This document shows positions 50,501-63,100 of a stretch of DNA of 64,000 nt, in pieces. Within the stretch, counting starts at the first letter, position 1. Every line of letters begins with the position of its first letter. Origin of the DNA: Gammaproteobacteria bacterium (lineage in GTDB: Bacteria; Pseudomonadota; Gammaproteobacteria; Steroidobacterales; GCA-2729495); the NCBI GenBank assembly GCA_030746435.1, contig JASLMV010000001.1, positions 58,170-122,169 on the forward strand. The letters are read 5' to 3'. The position numbers and the translations under genes were made by a program. The notes under the pieces are model-generated. The model was not told the DNA's origin and did no database searches. It saw nothing but the letters and a program-made list of their open reading frames with translations.

Positions 50501-50929
50501 CTGCAGGAAACCCTGCCCGACTACATGGTGCCGCAGGCCTTCGTAACTGTAGATGCATTACCGCTGACTCCGAGCGGAAAAGTAGCGCGGCGAAGATTGC
50601 CGGTACCAGAATACAGCCGCGATGAAGAAATACCCTACGTTGCCCCGCGCAACCCGGTCGAAGTCGAGCTCGTGAAAATCTGGGCGGATGTGCTGGGCGC
50701 CGAGCGCATCGGCATTAACGATGATTTCTTCGCGCTGGGCGGACACTCTCTGCTCGCGACAAAACTAGTGGCCCGGGTGCGCGATAAATTCGGTATCAGC
50801 CTGCCGCTAAAATATATTTTTCGTTATCCCTCCCCCGCAGCCCTGGGCGAAACCGTGACCACCCTCGAGGCCGCGTCGGCCTCCTCCGAGAGCGCAAATG
50901 ACGCAAACCGGGAAGAATTCCGGATCTGA
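47549..50929 (+). CDS. NRPS gene 3: docking-C-A(Pro-like)-T
   Basis: 1126 residues, one module. TubC-type docking domain (about 3-50; LIARLRAAGIRLNVRAGKI), condensation domain (about 70-500) with VIHHIVSDLWSMN near 198, where the last position of HHxxxDG is Leu, A domain (about 530-1020; CIYTSGSTGIPKG near 670; QFASFSFDVSFQELF) and T (FFALGGHSLLATKL near 1060). Specificity residues read D-V-Q at positions 235/236/239 and V-V at 330/331, close to the Pro code DVQ-----VVK, but 322 is Gln rather than His, so confidence in Pro is moderate. The C-terminus NREEFRI matches the tails of genes 1 and 2. It is followed by a 246-base AT-rich gap before gene 4, unlike the tight coupling of genes 1-3. Confidence 0.92.
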   Translation: MSALELIARLRAAGIRLNVRAGKIRLKAEKGALTDELRAEIARHKNDIIALLDAEPGESEPELKALSRTAPLPLSYAQQRLWFLDELEPGTPVYNMPFALRVRGELNIDALQAALNELVQRHESLRTVFNAGEDEPVQEIAATIATPLHIDKQVGIDEAALTERLRELARTNFDLSEGPLLRLHVISLTANEHVLLLVIHHIVSDLWSMNIFFSDLGRMYERQIADVAPEPDELPVQYADYAIWQREQLAGPRLEHQLDYWLQTLGDAPPVLELTTDRPRPPEPGYAGKWIAQKYDTELTAQLQALAKSSGCTMFMLCFAAFVALLQRYTGEHDLVIGTPISGRQRTELEGLIGFFLNTLALRIDATGDPTFMALLERVKQTALAAYANQDLPFEKLVEELQPERDMSHTPVFQHMFIWQEDSGKQLSLAGLQTEPAELISHDTAKFDLTLAMTGTQGGIEAGFEYNTDLFDTASIERMLTHLEALLRAVSARPDTRLSELGLLTDAERKRVVEEFNNTAADFGTAVCVHKLVEAQAQATPDKTAVELRGQSFSYAELNRRANLLAARLIEAGAAPGRRVAISCTRSLDLPVAALAVLKSGACYVAIDPAYPAERIAAMLADSSPQVILSQSGTELPAIDCARLLLDEFDFEGPAGNPETQVTPADPLYCIYTSGSTGIPKGVQLAHAGLANLLHWQQRHERLAIPAKTLQFASFSFDVSFQELFATWAQGGTLVMIDEELRQDLPALAAFITEQQIERLYLPFAALQPVAETMVRNGLQPALRDIVVAGEQLQVTAEVRALFGKLNDAALHNQYGPSETHVVTALTLTGDGQDWPYLPSIGIPVANTQAYILDERQQPVPVGIPGELYLGGVQVAIGYLERPELNAEKFVASPFQNGQRLYRTGDRVRFLPDGNIEFLGRVDDQVKWRGFRIEPGEIETVLGNQPGISQAVVVVREDIPGDKRLVAYVVSAHDEPDSAALKRALQETLPDYMVPQAFVTVDALPLTPSGKVARRRLPVPEYSRDEEIPYVAPRNPVEVELVKIWADVLGAERIGINDDFFALGGHSLLATKLVARVRDKFGISLPLKYIFRYPSPAALGETVTTLEAASASSESANDANREEFRI

Positions 50930-51175
50930 AACACGCCCCTGCTTCATATATATAGAAATATATATAAACTATTTAAAACAATAAGTTATCCTATATAGCT
51001 AAAGTATGCCTTAGAAATTAGGCTGTTTTAGCCCGACAATAAGCCCTAAACGCGCCCAAAGTCCTTGCCAATACAGGGCTGCGTGGTAGATTTGTGCGCT
51101 ACCTGCTCCCACCAGGGAACAATAAAGGATAAAAAAAGCTATTTACGCCAATAGCTTGTAAACGCATACCTAGAA
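50930..51175. other. AT-rich gap between NRPS genes 3 and 4 with two hairpins
   Basis: 246 bases. TATATATA-GAAA-TATATATA (50947-50966) lies just after the gene 3 stop. AGCTATT-TACGCC-AATAGCT (51137-51156) is a perfect seven-base stem 20 bases before the gene 4 ATG, in a region with no clear ribosome-binding site (the nearest AAGGA is 48 bases upstream). TTGCCA (51065-51070) and TAGATT (51087-51092), spaced 16 bases, are a weak promoter candidate. Confidence 0.65.
51137..51156 (+). promoter_or_regulatory. Leader hairpin upstream of NRPS gene 4
   Basis: A perfect seven-base stem AGCTATT/AATAGCT with a six-base loop, 20 bases before the ATG. It could affect ribosome loading or mRNA stability; there is no T-run to suggest termination. 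Confidence 0.4.
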
Positions 51176-54100
51176 ATGACTGCCGTTGAACTATTAGCAC
51201 TGCTTAACAAGCAGGGAATAACCCTGTTCGTCGACGGCGGTGACCTGCGTATAAGCGCGCCGAAAGGCAGCCTTACGGATGAACTGGTTGCCGGGCTCCG
51301 CACCCACAAAGCCGAACTCATCGAGTTACTCGCCGGCACCGCAGCCGATTCGGATAGCAGTCCCAAACCTGCCGGTATCACCCCCGCCTCCGCTGCGCCG
51401 GTGTTGTCGTTCGCGCAGGAAAGACTCTGGTTCCTGGATCAACTCGATCCCGGCAGCGCGCTTTACAACATCCCGACCGCGCTGCGCCTGCAAGGAGCAG
51501 TAAACCGGGCCGCGTTACAGGAGGCGGTCAACCGGCTTGTGCAGCGCCATGCTTCGCTACGGACCGTATTCTCTTTAGCCGGCCGCGAAGCCGTCATCGA
51601 CGTACGCGGAGAACTGGAACTCCCGGTAATACATACCGATATGGTTAACCTTTCCGGTGCGGCACTGGACACGGAACTCAGGCGGCTCAGCAACGAGCCC
51701 TTCGACCTCGCGGCGGGACCGCTGCTGCGTGTACACCTGCTAAGCGCCGGCGCCCGCGATCATATTCTGCTGATCGTCATGCACCACATCGTGTCAGATG
51801 GCTGGTCGCTCGGCATCTTCATGCGGGAACTGGCAGCGCTTTATGCAGGCGATGCCCTGCCGCCGCTGCCCGTCCAGTACTCCGATTACGCGGCGTGGCA
51901 ACGAGCCACGCTGAGCGGCGTCGAGCTGGAGCGCGAACTCGGCTACTGGCGCGAGCAACTCACCGGATCCCCCGCAGTCCTCGAGCTGCCTGCCGACCGC
52001 CCCCGGCCCGCCAAACCGAGCCAGCAGGGAGCGTGGGCCCATGAACTCTTCCCGGTTGCATTGCTGAAATCACTGGAGCAACTGGCCCGGGACGGCGGCC
52101 AAACGCTTTACATGGTTCTGCTAGCCGCGTTCAAGGTTCTGCTTTACCGCCACACCCGGCAGGATGACATCGTCGTCGGCACACCGGTTGCCGGACGGCA
52201 GTACACCGAAACCGAGGGGCTGATCGGGCTGTTCGTCAACAGCGTAATCATCCGCAGCCGGCTGGACGATGAAATGACGTTCAGGGAATTCCTGCAACTG
52301 GTACAGGACAGCAGCCTCGACGCGCTGGAACACCAGGCGCTGCCCTTCGAGAAACTCGTCGAAGAACTGCAGCCGGACCGCGACCAGAGTTACGCACCGC
52401 TATTCCAGGTCATGTTCAACCTGCAGAGCCGTGAACAGGAACTTGTACCGTTCAGCGGCCTCGAGGTAAGCCCGGTCGTTGTCGAACCGGGCACTGCTAA
52501 ATTCGACCTCAATGTACTCATGGAAGACCGTGACGACGGGCTTGCCGCCTGGTTCGAATACAGCACGGACCTTTATGACCGGCCCACCATCGAGCGCATG
52601 CTCGGCCAGTTCCGCAAACTGCTGGAAGCCATAGCGGCACGGCCCGATACCAAGCTCGCCGCACTCCCGTTACTCGACAGTGCGGAACGCGAACGGGTGC
52701 TGACTGACTGGAACCAGACCGGTGTCGACTACCCGAAAAACCTCACACTGATCGACCTGTTCGAAGCACAAGTCGCCAAAACCCCGGATGCCATTGCCGT
52801 CAGTTGCGGTGCGGAGAATCTGAGTTATGCGCAGCTGAACGCCCGCGCTAATCAACTTGGCTACCACCTTGGCGATCTGGGCATCGGCCCAGAAGACCTG
52901 GTCGGCGTGTGCACGGAACGTTCGCTGGAAATGGTGATCGCGCTCTACGGAATACTGAAGGCGGGCGCCGCCTATGTGCCGCTGGACCCGGAATATCCGC
53001 AGCAACGTCTTGCGCACATGCTCGAAGATGCACGCATCTCGGTGTTACTGAGCCAGTCGCACCTTTCCGCAACCCTCCCGGAAAACAGTGCCCGGGTTAT
53101 CAACCTCGATACCGGACTCGACACGGCGGCACTGGCGAAATGCGCTACGGGAAATCCCGCAGCTATTGCATCCGCCCGCGACGCCGCCTACGTCATTTTT
53201 ACATCAGGGTCGACCGGGCGGCCCAAGGGTGTGTTGAATGAACATCGTGGTATATGCAACCGGCTTTTGTGGATGCAGGACGAGTACGGCCTGACAGCAG
53301 ACGACCGGGTGCTGCAGAAAACGCCGTTCAGCTTCGATGTTTCGGTCTGGGAATTTTTCTGGCCACTCATCACCGGCGCGCGCCTCATCGTTGCAGAACC
53401 GGGCGGCCACCGCGATACCGCCTACCTGGCACAACTGATACAGGACCAGCAGATCACGACGCTGCATTTCGTGCCGTCCATGCTGGCAAGCTTCCTGCAG
53501 GCTCCGGCGGCGGGAGAATGCACCTCGGTCAAGCGGGTTATCTGCAGCGGCGAAGCGTTGTCCGCCGACCTGCAGGAACGCCTGTTCGACACGTTGCCTG
53601 CAGAACTACACAACCTGTACGGCCCGACCGAGGCAGCTATCGACGTCACCTACTGGGCATGCGACCGTGACCAGCCGCGCAGCACGGTTCCCATCGGCAG
53701 GCCGGTCGCCAATACGCAGATCTATATCGTCGACAGCCAGGGCCAGCCCACACCGGTTGGTGTGCCGGGCGAGTTATGGATAGGAGGTGTGCAGGTTGCG
53801 CGCGGTTACGTCAACCAGCCGGAACTGACCTCCGAAAAGTTTATCGTCAACCCCTTCTCGGCTAAAGCCGGCGAGCGGGTTTATCGCACCGGCGACCTCG
53901 CGCGCTTCTCTGCCGACGGCGTCATCGAATTCCTCGGCCGCATCGACTTCCAGGTCAAACTGCGCGGGTTTCGCATCGAACTCGGTGAAATCGAAGCCGA
54001 ATTGCAGCGCTGCGACAGTGTGGAGCAATCGGTCGTATTGTTGCGGGAAGACTCGCCGGGCGATCAACGACTCGCGGCTTACATCACCGGTGATTTCGAT

Positions 54101-57100
54101 ACAGAAGCATTGCGATCGGCGCTGACTGCCCGGCTGCCCGACTACATGGTGCCCGCCGCATTCGTTTCTATCGATACGCTGCCACTGACCCCGAATGGCA
54201 AACTGGACCGCGGCGCATTGCCCGCCCCCGACTGGGGCGCTACAAGCGATACCGAATACCTGGCTCCACGCACCCCGGTAGAGGAAGCGCTGGCCGAGAT
54301 CTGGCAGGCCCTCCTCGGCGTGCAGCAGGTTGGTGTGTACGATGATTTCTTCAGGCTGGGCGGTCATTCCCTCCTCGCTACCCGGCTTGTTGCACGGATA
54401 CGCGACACGCTGAACAAGGACCTGCCGTTGCGCAGCCTGTTCGATACGCCAACCGTTGCGGGTCTTGCCAGTTACCTGGAGTCCGCCGCCGGAACCGAGC
54501 TGACACCCATCGGGAAACGGGTAACGCAGGGCACGGCGCCATTGTCAGCATCGCAGCAACGACTCTGGATACTCGACCAGATGGAACCGGGCAACCCGGT
54601 CTATAACATCCCCTGGGCCGCCCGCCTGGCAGGACAACCGGATACCGGTGCGCTGCAGGCGGCGATCGACAGCCTGCTCGCACGCCACGAATCGCTCCGG
54701 ACATGTTTCGTCGTCGAGGGCGAGGGCCCGGCACAGAAAATTTGCGCTGAACTCGATGTCAAATTACAGCAACACAGCCTGCCCGATGCCGGTCGCGATG
54801 AAATCCTGTCTGAACTGACCCGCCTGAGCCAGCATCCCTTTGCACTCGACCGTGGACCGCTGCTCCGGGTCAACCTGCTGAAACTGAAACCGGACGAGCA
54901 CATCCTGCATATAGTCGTGCACCATATCGTCTCGGATGCCTGGTCTACCGGCGTATTGCTGCGTGACCTCGCAAGCCTGTACAACGCAGCGCTCGCGGAG
55001 AAAGAAGCAGCGTTGCCGGAGCTGCCGGTGCAGTTCCCCGACTATGCCGAATGGCAGGCAGGCCGCTTCGACGACGCCGATATCCTTGCCAGTATTGACT
55101 ACTGGAAGCAGCAACTTGCCGGCGCGCCGGCCGTGCTGGATCTGCCGACCGACCGGCCCCGCCCCGCCATCCAGACCTACAGCGGCGCCTGGCACAAACT
55201 CCGGCTGCCGGCCGACCTGAGTAACCGTATTCGCGAGCTGGCGGGCGACAACAGCGCAACGCTCTACATGGTATTGCTCGCCGCTTTCCAGCTGTTGCTG
55301 AATCGCTATTCGGGCCAGACCGACATCGTGGTGGGCTCACCCATAGCCGGACGACTGCAACACGAGCTTGAGAACCTGATCGGTTTCTTTATCAATACCC
55401 TCGCGCTGCGAGCTGATCTCGACGGCAACCCGAAGTTCACGGAACTGCTCGAACAGGTCAAGGAAACCGCGCTGGATGCCTACGGCAACCAGGAATTGCC
55501 CTTCGAACGACTGGTCGAAGAGTTGCAGCCCGTCCGCGATACGAGTTACGCACCTGTATTCCAGGTGATGTTCATCCTGCAGAATGCGCCGGCGATATTC
55601 CCTGCTTTCGATGCGCTTGAGTGCAGACAGGAATTATTTGAATTCGGCACCGCGAAGCTCGACCTGACGCTGTCCATGGAAGAACAGGATGGCGAACTGG
55701 TTGCATATTTTGAATACAACACCGACCTGTTCGACGCGGGCAGCATCGAGCGAATGGCAGTCCATTTTGCGGCATTACTCGAAGGCATAGTCGCGCAGCC
55801 GGACAAAGCCATCGGTGAGTACGAGTTGCTGACCGCCGCGGAACGCCAGACGCTGGTTAGCGACTGGAATCGGACTGAGGTTAGCTACGACCGCAACGCC
55901 ACCCTGCACAGCTTGTTCGAGCAACGCGCAACTGAGACCGGGGAAGCTATTGCTGTCGAATGTGATACTGAAAAACTCAGTTATGCCGAGCTGGACGCGC
56001 GTGCCAACCGACTTGCGCACCGGCTGATCGAAGCCGGTGCCGGCAAAGACCTGCCGGTTGCACTTTGCGTTGAACGCTCGCCCGATATGCTGGTCGCCCT
56101 GCTCGGCATACTCAAATCCGGCAGCGCATACGTACCGCTCGACCCGGGTTTCCCGCCGGATCGCCTGCGCTACATGCTGGAAGACTCCGGCGCGAAGGTC
56201 CTGGTGACCGAGTCCGGCAGGACCGGGTTGAATGAAGGGCTCGACGTTCAGACCATATGCCTGGATGTAGCAGACCCGGATGCAGCGCGCCCAACATCAA
56301 CACCTTCCGTGCCGGCCGACGGCAGCCAGCTTGCCTACATCATCTACACCTCCGGCTCGACCGGTAACCCGAAGGGCGTCGCAATCGAACACGGTGCGGC
56401 GGTCAATTTCCTGCTCAGCATGATCGCAGAGCCCGGCATCAGCGAGAGCGAGCGTCTGCTCGCTGTCACGACGCTCAGTTTTGATATCTCCGTGCTGGAA
56501 TTATTCGGTCCATTACTCACCGGCGGCACGGTCGTGCTCGCATCACGGCCGGTCGCCGCCGACGGCTTCGCACTCGCCCGCCTGCTCGAACAGGGTGACA
56601 TCAGCATGATGCAGGCGACCCCCGCGACCTGGCGCATGTTGCTGCAGACGGGTTGGCGGGGTATGCAGGGGCTAAAGATACTCTGCGGCGGCGAAGCACT
56701 CGATATCGAGCTTGCCAGGCAACTAGCCGGTTGCGGCGGCGAGCTCTGGAACATGTACGGGCCCACCGAAACCACGATCTGGTCGACCTGCTCCCGGCCA
56801 AGCGCGGAAGACACAATCGTTACGGTCGGCACACCAATTGCGAATACCCGTTGTTACATACTTGACGCACAGCGTAATCCGGTACCCGCCGGAGTGGCCG
56901 GCGAATTGTTTATCGGCGGCGACGGTGTCGCACGTGGTTACCTGAACCGCGCAGAACTTAACGCAGAGAAATTCATTGCCGACCCCTTCGCCGGAAACGG
57001 CGCCCGCATGTACAGTACCGGCGACCTCGCTCGTTATCTCGCGGACGGCCGTATCGAAGTGCTGGGCCGGACCGACTTCCAGGTCAAGTTACGGGGGTTC

Positions 57101-60100
57101 CGCATCGAACTCGGTGAAATCGAGGCGGCACTCGCAGAGCTGGAACAGGTATCTCAGTGCGTCACGATGCTGCGCGAAGACAAGCCGGGCGATCAGCGGC
57201 TGGTCGCTTACTTCACAATGACCGGAACCAGCGAACCGGGTGCGGAGGAATTACGCACGCACCTGCGTAATGCGCTACCCGAGTACATGATCCCCGCGGC
57301 TTTCATGCGGCTCGGGGAATTCCCGCTAACCCCGAACGGCAAGGTAGACCGCAAACAGCTGCCTGCGCCTGAGTGGACCGCCGTGCAGGAATACGTTGCC
57401 CCCCGCAACGATACGGAAGCAGAACTTGCCACCATCTGGGCCGAGATACTCGAGGTGGAACAGGTCGGCATGTACGATGATTTCTTCATGCTGGGCGGCC
57501 ACTCACTGCTCGCTACCCGGCTGATATCCCGAATCCTCGACACGCTCGGGATCGAACTCCCGCTCATGGCGCTGTTTAACCGGCGTACCGTCGCAGGACT
57601 CGCCGAAGAACTTAGTGCTCTTAGAGGCGGAGTGGCTGCTGCAGCTATCCCTCACCAGCCACGCGACGGCGATCTGCCGTTATCGTTCGCCCAGCAGCGC
57701 TTGTGGTTCCTCGACGAACTCTCACCCGGCGACCCGATGTACAACATACCCTGGGTCATGAGCCTGCACGGCGAACCGAACCGGGACGCATTGCAAGGGG
57801 CCCTCGACCAGGTCATCGCACGGCACGAATCCCTGCGCACGATATTCCCGAACAACGAAGGCGAACCACAGCAGATCATCCTGCAGCAACTCTATGTCGC
57901 GATCCGCGAGGAAGATCTGCGCGGGGCAACCGACGACGCCGTGCAGGAACGGATTACCGAACTCGCGCAGGAACGCATGAGCCTCGCGAACGGCCCGCTC
58001 ATTTACGTGACCTTGTTGCGGACCGGTGATGACGACTACCTGCTGACGCTGATCGTGCACCACATCGTGTTCGATGCCTGGTCGCACGGAGTACTGCTGA
58101 AGGAAATGTCCGCGTACTACAACGCCGCACTCAGGAAAGAAAAAGTCGAACTCGCGCCCCTGGAAGTAGAATTTGCCGATTACGCGGTCTGGCAGCGCGA
58201 CTGGTTCGGCAGTGACGATTTCAAACACCAGCTCACCTACTGGAAGAATCAGCTCGGTGACGCGCCGACGACGCTGGAACTGCCGACCGACCATCCGCGC
58301 CCGCCGGTGCAGACCAGCAACGGTGCGAACATATCGCGCATGCTGTCTGCGGACCTGCGCGACGGCATCAACGCCTTAACCGAAGCCGAAGGCTGCAGCC
58401 TGTTTATGACACTGCTGGCCGCGTTCAACGTGCTGATGTCGCGTTACTCGGGACAGGACGACCTGCTGGTCGGCACACCGATAAGCGGCCGCAAACGCAC
58501 CGAGCTGGAAAAGATCGTCGGGTTTTTCCTGCACACCCTGGTCATCCGTGCGGACCTCGAAGGCAACCCGGGATTCCGCGAGTTCCTCGGCCGCACGCGC
58601 CAGACAGTGCTGGAAGCTTTTGCGCACCAGGAAATGCCCTTCGAGACGCTGGTCGAAGCGCTCGATCCGGAACGCGATACCAGCCGGCACCCGCTGTTCC
58701 AGGTGCACTTTGTCCTGCAACACGTCGATATCGACTGGGAGATGTTCGACGGTTTGTCGGCCGGCCCGGTGGAGTTCGAATTCGGCACCGCCAAGTTCGA
58801 CATCATGTTTTTCGTATTCGATACGAACGACAGCCTGTCTGTACGCCTTGAGTACAACACCGACCTATTTGAGACTGAAACGATCGAACGCATGATCGAT
58901 CATTTCGAAACCCTGCTCACCGGCATTATCGAATCTCCCGATCGATCGATCGGCGAACTGCCATTACTACCCCAAGAAGAATGCCGGAAACTGCTGGTCG
59001 ACTGGAACCAGACCGGCTTCGACTACCCGGCCGGTGGCACGATGCACGGTTATTTCGAGCGCCAGGTCAACAAACAGCCGGATGCAATCGCGATGCTGGC
59101 GGATGGCACCGACTACAGCTACCGCGAACTGAACCGCCGCGCTAACAAGCTTGCGGCAGAACTGCAGAAACTGGGTGTAGGCCCGGAAATACTCGTAGCT
59201 GTCTGCAGCGAGCGCTGCGCCGAACTGGTCACCAGCCTCTTCGCCGTGCAGAAGGCCGGCGGCGCCTACGTGCCGGTGGACCCGGATTACCCCCCGCAGC
59301 GGGTCGCACACATGCTCACCGACAGCGAAGCGCCGGTGCTGCTGACCCAGACTTCGTTACTGGACCGGATGCCGGAGCACTCGGCGCAGGTCATTTGTCT
59401 CGACACCTTCGACTGGGACACGGACGCGACCCATGACGCCAACCCTGTCAGCGGCGTGGGCCCCGACAACCTCGGCTACACGATTTATACCTCCGGCTCG
59501 ACCGGCCTGCCCAAGGGCGTCGAAATAGAACACGGCAATGCCGTTGCCCTGATCGAATGGGCCGGACAGGTGTTTGCGCCGGCGGAATTCGAAGGCGTGC
59601 TCGCATCCACATCCGTGTGTTTCGACCTGTCCGTGTATGAAATCTTCTGCCCGCTCGGACTCGGCGGCCGGATCATCCTGGTTAAAGATGCCCTCGCCCT
59701 GCCTGAACTCGATGATTCCGCAAACATAACCCTTATCAATACTGTCCCGTCGGCGATGGCCGAGCTGGTGCGCATCAAGGGTGTACCGGACACGGTGAAA
59801 ACGGTAAACCTTGCCGGTGAACCGCTAAGCACTGCACTGGTCAATTCCATTTACGAACCGGGCACGGTCGAACGCGTTAACGACCTGTACGGTCCGTCCG
59901 AGGACACGACCTACTCGACCTGGACACTCAGGAAGGCCAACGCGCTGCCCAGTATCGGCCGGCCAGTTTACAACACACAGGCTTATTTACTCGATCGCTT
60001 CGGCGAGCCCGTCCCGACCGGTGTACCCGGCGAGCTGTACCTAGGCGGCGAAGGTGTAACACGCGGTTACCGCAACCGCCCCGAACTGACGGCCTCACGT

Positions 60101-63100
60101 TACCTGGCCGATCCGTTCAGCGGTGAACCCGGCGCTCGCATGTACCGGACCGGCGACCAGGTCCGCTACCGCTCCGGCGGCGAAATCGAATTTATCGGCC
60201 GGCTGGACCACCAGGTCAAACTGCGCGGCTTCCGGATAGAACTCGGCGAAATCGAGACGGCGCTCGCCAGCCACTCGGCCGTCGAGAACACCGTGGTCAT
60301 GGCGCGCGAAGACCGTGAGGGTGACAAGCGCCTGGTTGCCTATATCGTGGCGAGCACGGAAGGACTCGAAGGCGAAGAACTCGAACAGTGGGAAAGCGAG
60401 CAGGTCAGCCAGTGGCAGGACCTGTGGCAGGACGCATACAGCCAGTCCGGTGATATCGAGGATCTGGCCTACGACTTCAGGGGTTGGAACAGCAGTTATT
60501 CCGGTGACGCAATTCCGGCGGAAGAAATGCACGCATGGCTAAACGACACACGCGACCGCATCCTCGAACTCAAGCCGCGCAGGGTATTGGAGATCGGCAG
60601 CGGTACCGGCCTTATTGCGGCACAAGTCGTGCCGGAAGTCGATGACTACACCGCAACGGACTTCTCGGACGCCTCCATTGCCGCGCTGGAAAAACTACGC
60701 GACAGCCAGGTGAAATATGCCTGCCTGCAAACGGCCCGGGGCGCTGCCGATGAAATTTCGACCCTTGGTAACGGTAACTACGACACGATCATCCTGAACT
60801 CGGTCGCGCAGTACTTCCCGGATATCGATTACCTGCGCAACTTCGTTAAGAAGGCCGCTACCCGGTTGCCGGACGGCGGGCATATATTCCTAGGCGATCT
60901 GCGCAGCATGCCGCTGCTCGAGGCCTACCACACCTCGGTCCAGCTGTTTCAGGCCGAACACGACCTGCCCCTGCGTGACCTGGCCGAGAACATCCGCCAA
61001 CGGACTGAACAGGAAGAAGAGCTGCTGGTCGATCCGGCCTTCTTCATCGCCCTGCAGAAAGACATGCCTGAAATCTGCGGCGTGCGCTTCGAGCTAAAGC
61101 GCAGCCGCTTCCGCAACGAGCTTACGCGGTTTCGATATGACGTCGTCCTCCTGGTCAACACCGGGTTGCCCCGACAGCCCGAGCCGCAGCACCTGGACTG
61201 GAACAGCGCCGGGCTGACGCTCGACATACTGTCCGGACAACTTGCCGCACCGGATGCTGCAGACCTGTTGATTACGGGTATCCCGGATGCCCGGCTGGCG
61301 CCTGCAAAATACGCACTCGAAAAACTCGAATTTGCCGCAGAAGGCAGCGCCGGCGAGCTGCGTGCAGCAGAACCGGCGAACGCGGTCGAACCCGAGGACC
61401 TGTTCCTGCTTGCCGAACAACACGGACTGGATGTGCAGATCTGCGGCGTACTGCCCGGCGAAATTACCGCCCTGTACAGGCAGGCAGGTCGCGGCTTCGA
61501 TGGCGCACTGATGCACGCGCCGCGCCCGGTGCCTTGGCGCGACTATGGCAACGATCCGCTGCAGGGCCGCCTGCAACGCAGCCTGGTACCCATATTGCGT
61601 GAACGGCTTATAGAAGAAGTGCCCGAGTACATGGTGCCCTCGGCGTTCGTGATACTCGATGCCTTCCCGCTAACACCGAACGGTAAAGTCAATCGCAAGG
61701 CGCTGCCTGCGCCGGAACGCAAACGCAGCGAGCAGGAAATCTATGTTGCGCCCCGCACGGAGACCGAGGAACAACTCGTCGCAATCTGGTCCGATGTGCT
61801 CGGCGTCAAACAGATCGGCGTGCACGACGACTTCTTCGCGCTGGGCGGACATTCCCTGCTGGCCACCCAACTGATCTCACGCATCCGTGACAGCCTGAAT
61901 ACAGAACTGCCGCTGCTGGCTTTATTCAACCATCCAACCGTCGCGGGTCTCGCGGTAGAAATCACAGGCGATGAGGCGGCCGTAGCATCGGCCATTATCC
62001 AGCCCGTTGATCGCGGCGACACGATACCGTTGTCGTTTGCACAACAGCGACTCTGGTTCCTCGATCAACTCGAGGGGGTCAGTTCGACTTATAACGTGCC
62101 GCTCGCACTCGCCCTGGACGGCCCCCTCAACATCGACGCTTTGCAAGCAACAGTCGATACACTCGTCGCCCGGCATGAATCGCTGCGCACCAGCTTTGCG
62201 ACGACACAGGGTGTGGCCATGCAGGTCATCAGCGACGAGTTGCACGTACCCGTCGATGTTGTCGACCTGAAGGATGCAAATGATGCCGAAGTCCAGGTGC
62301 GCCTCGAAGAACTCGCGCAGACACCGTTCAACCTGTCGCGGGATGCGCTGCTCAGGGTGCATGTACTGCAGTCGGGCAAGGACCGGCAAATCCTGCTGCT
62401 GGTTATGCATCACATCGTTTCCGATGGCTGGTCACTCGGGATACTGGCACGGGAACTGGCAGCGCTTTATGCCGGGCACTGTGGCGGCATGGCGGCCGAA
62501 TTACCCGACCTGCCCGATCTGCCGATACAGTATGCGGATTTTGCGATCTGGCAGCGTGGCTGGCTGGCCGGCGAAGAACTGCGCCGGCAACTGAGTTACT
62601 GGGAAGAACAGCTCGACGATGCGCCCGCACTGCTCGCTTTGCCGACCGACCGGCCGCGCCAGTCCGTACAGACTTTTAACGGCGCTCATATCAACCTGAC
62701 GCTTAGCCGCGAACTCGGGGACCGTATACGCGAGCTGGCCGGCGCCGAAGATGCAACATTGTTTATGACGCTGCTCGCTGCATTCAACACCCTGCTTGCC
62801 CGATACACAGGCACCGACGATATTGTCGTGGGTACACCCATCGCCGGCCGCAACCGCACCGAAATCGAAGGGCTCGTCGGCTTTTTCGTCAACACGCTTG
62901 CCATGCGCACCGACATGAGCGGCGATCCGGACTTCATCGAAGTGCTGCGGCGGGTCAGGCGAACGGCACTGGGCGCCTATGCGCATCAGGAAATACCGTT
63001 CGAGAAACTGGTGGAAGAACTGCAACCCGACCGCGACACCAGCCATCCGCCGTTGTTCCAGGTTCTGTTCGTACTGCAGGAAAACCTTTCCGACCATATC

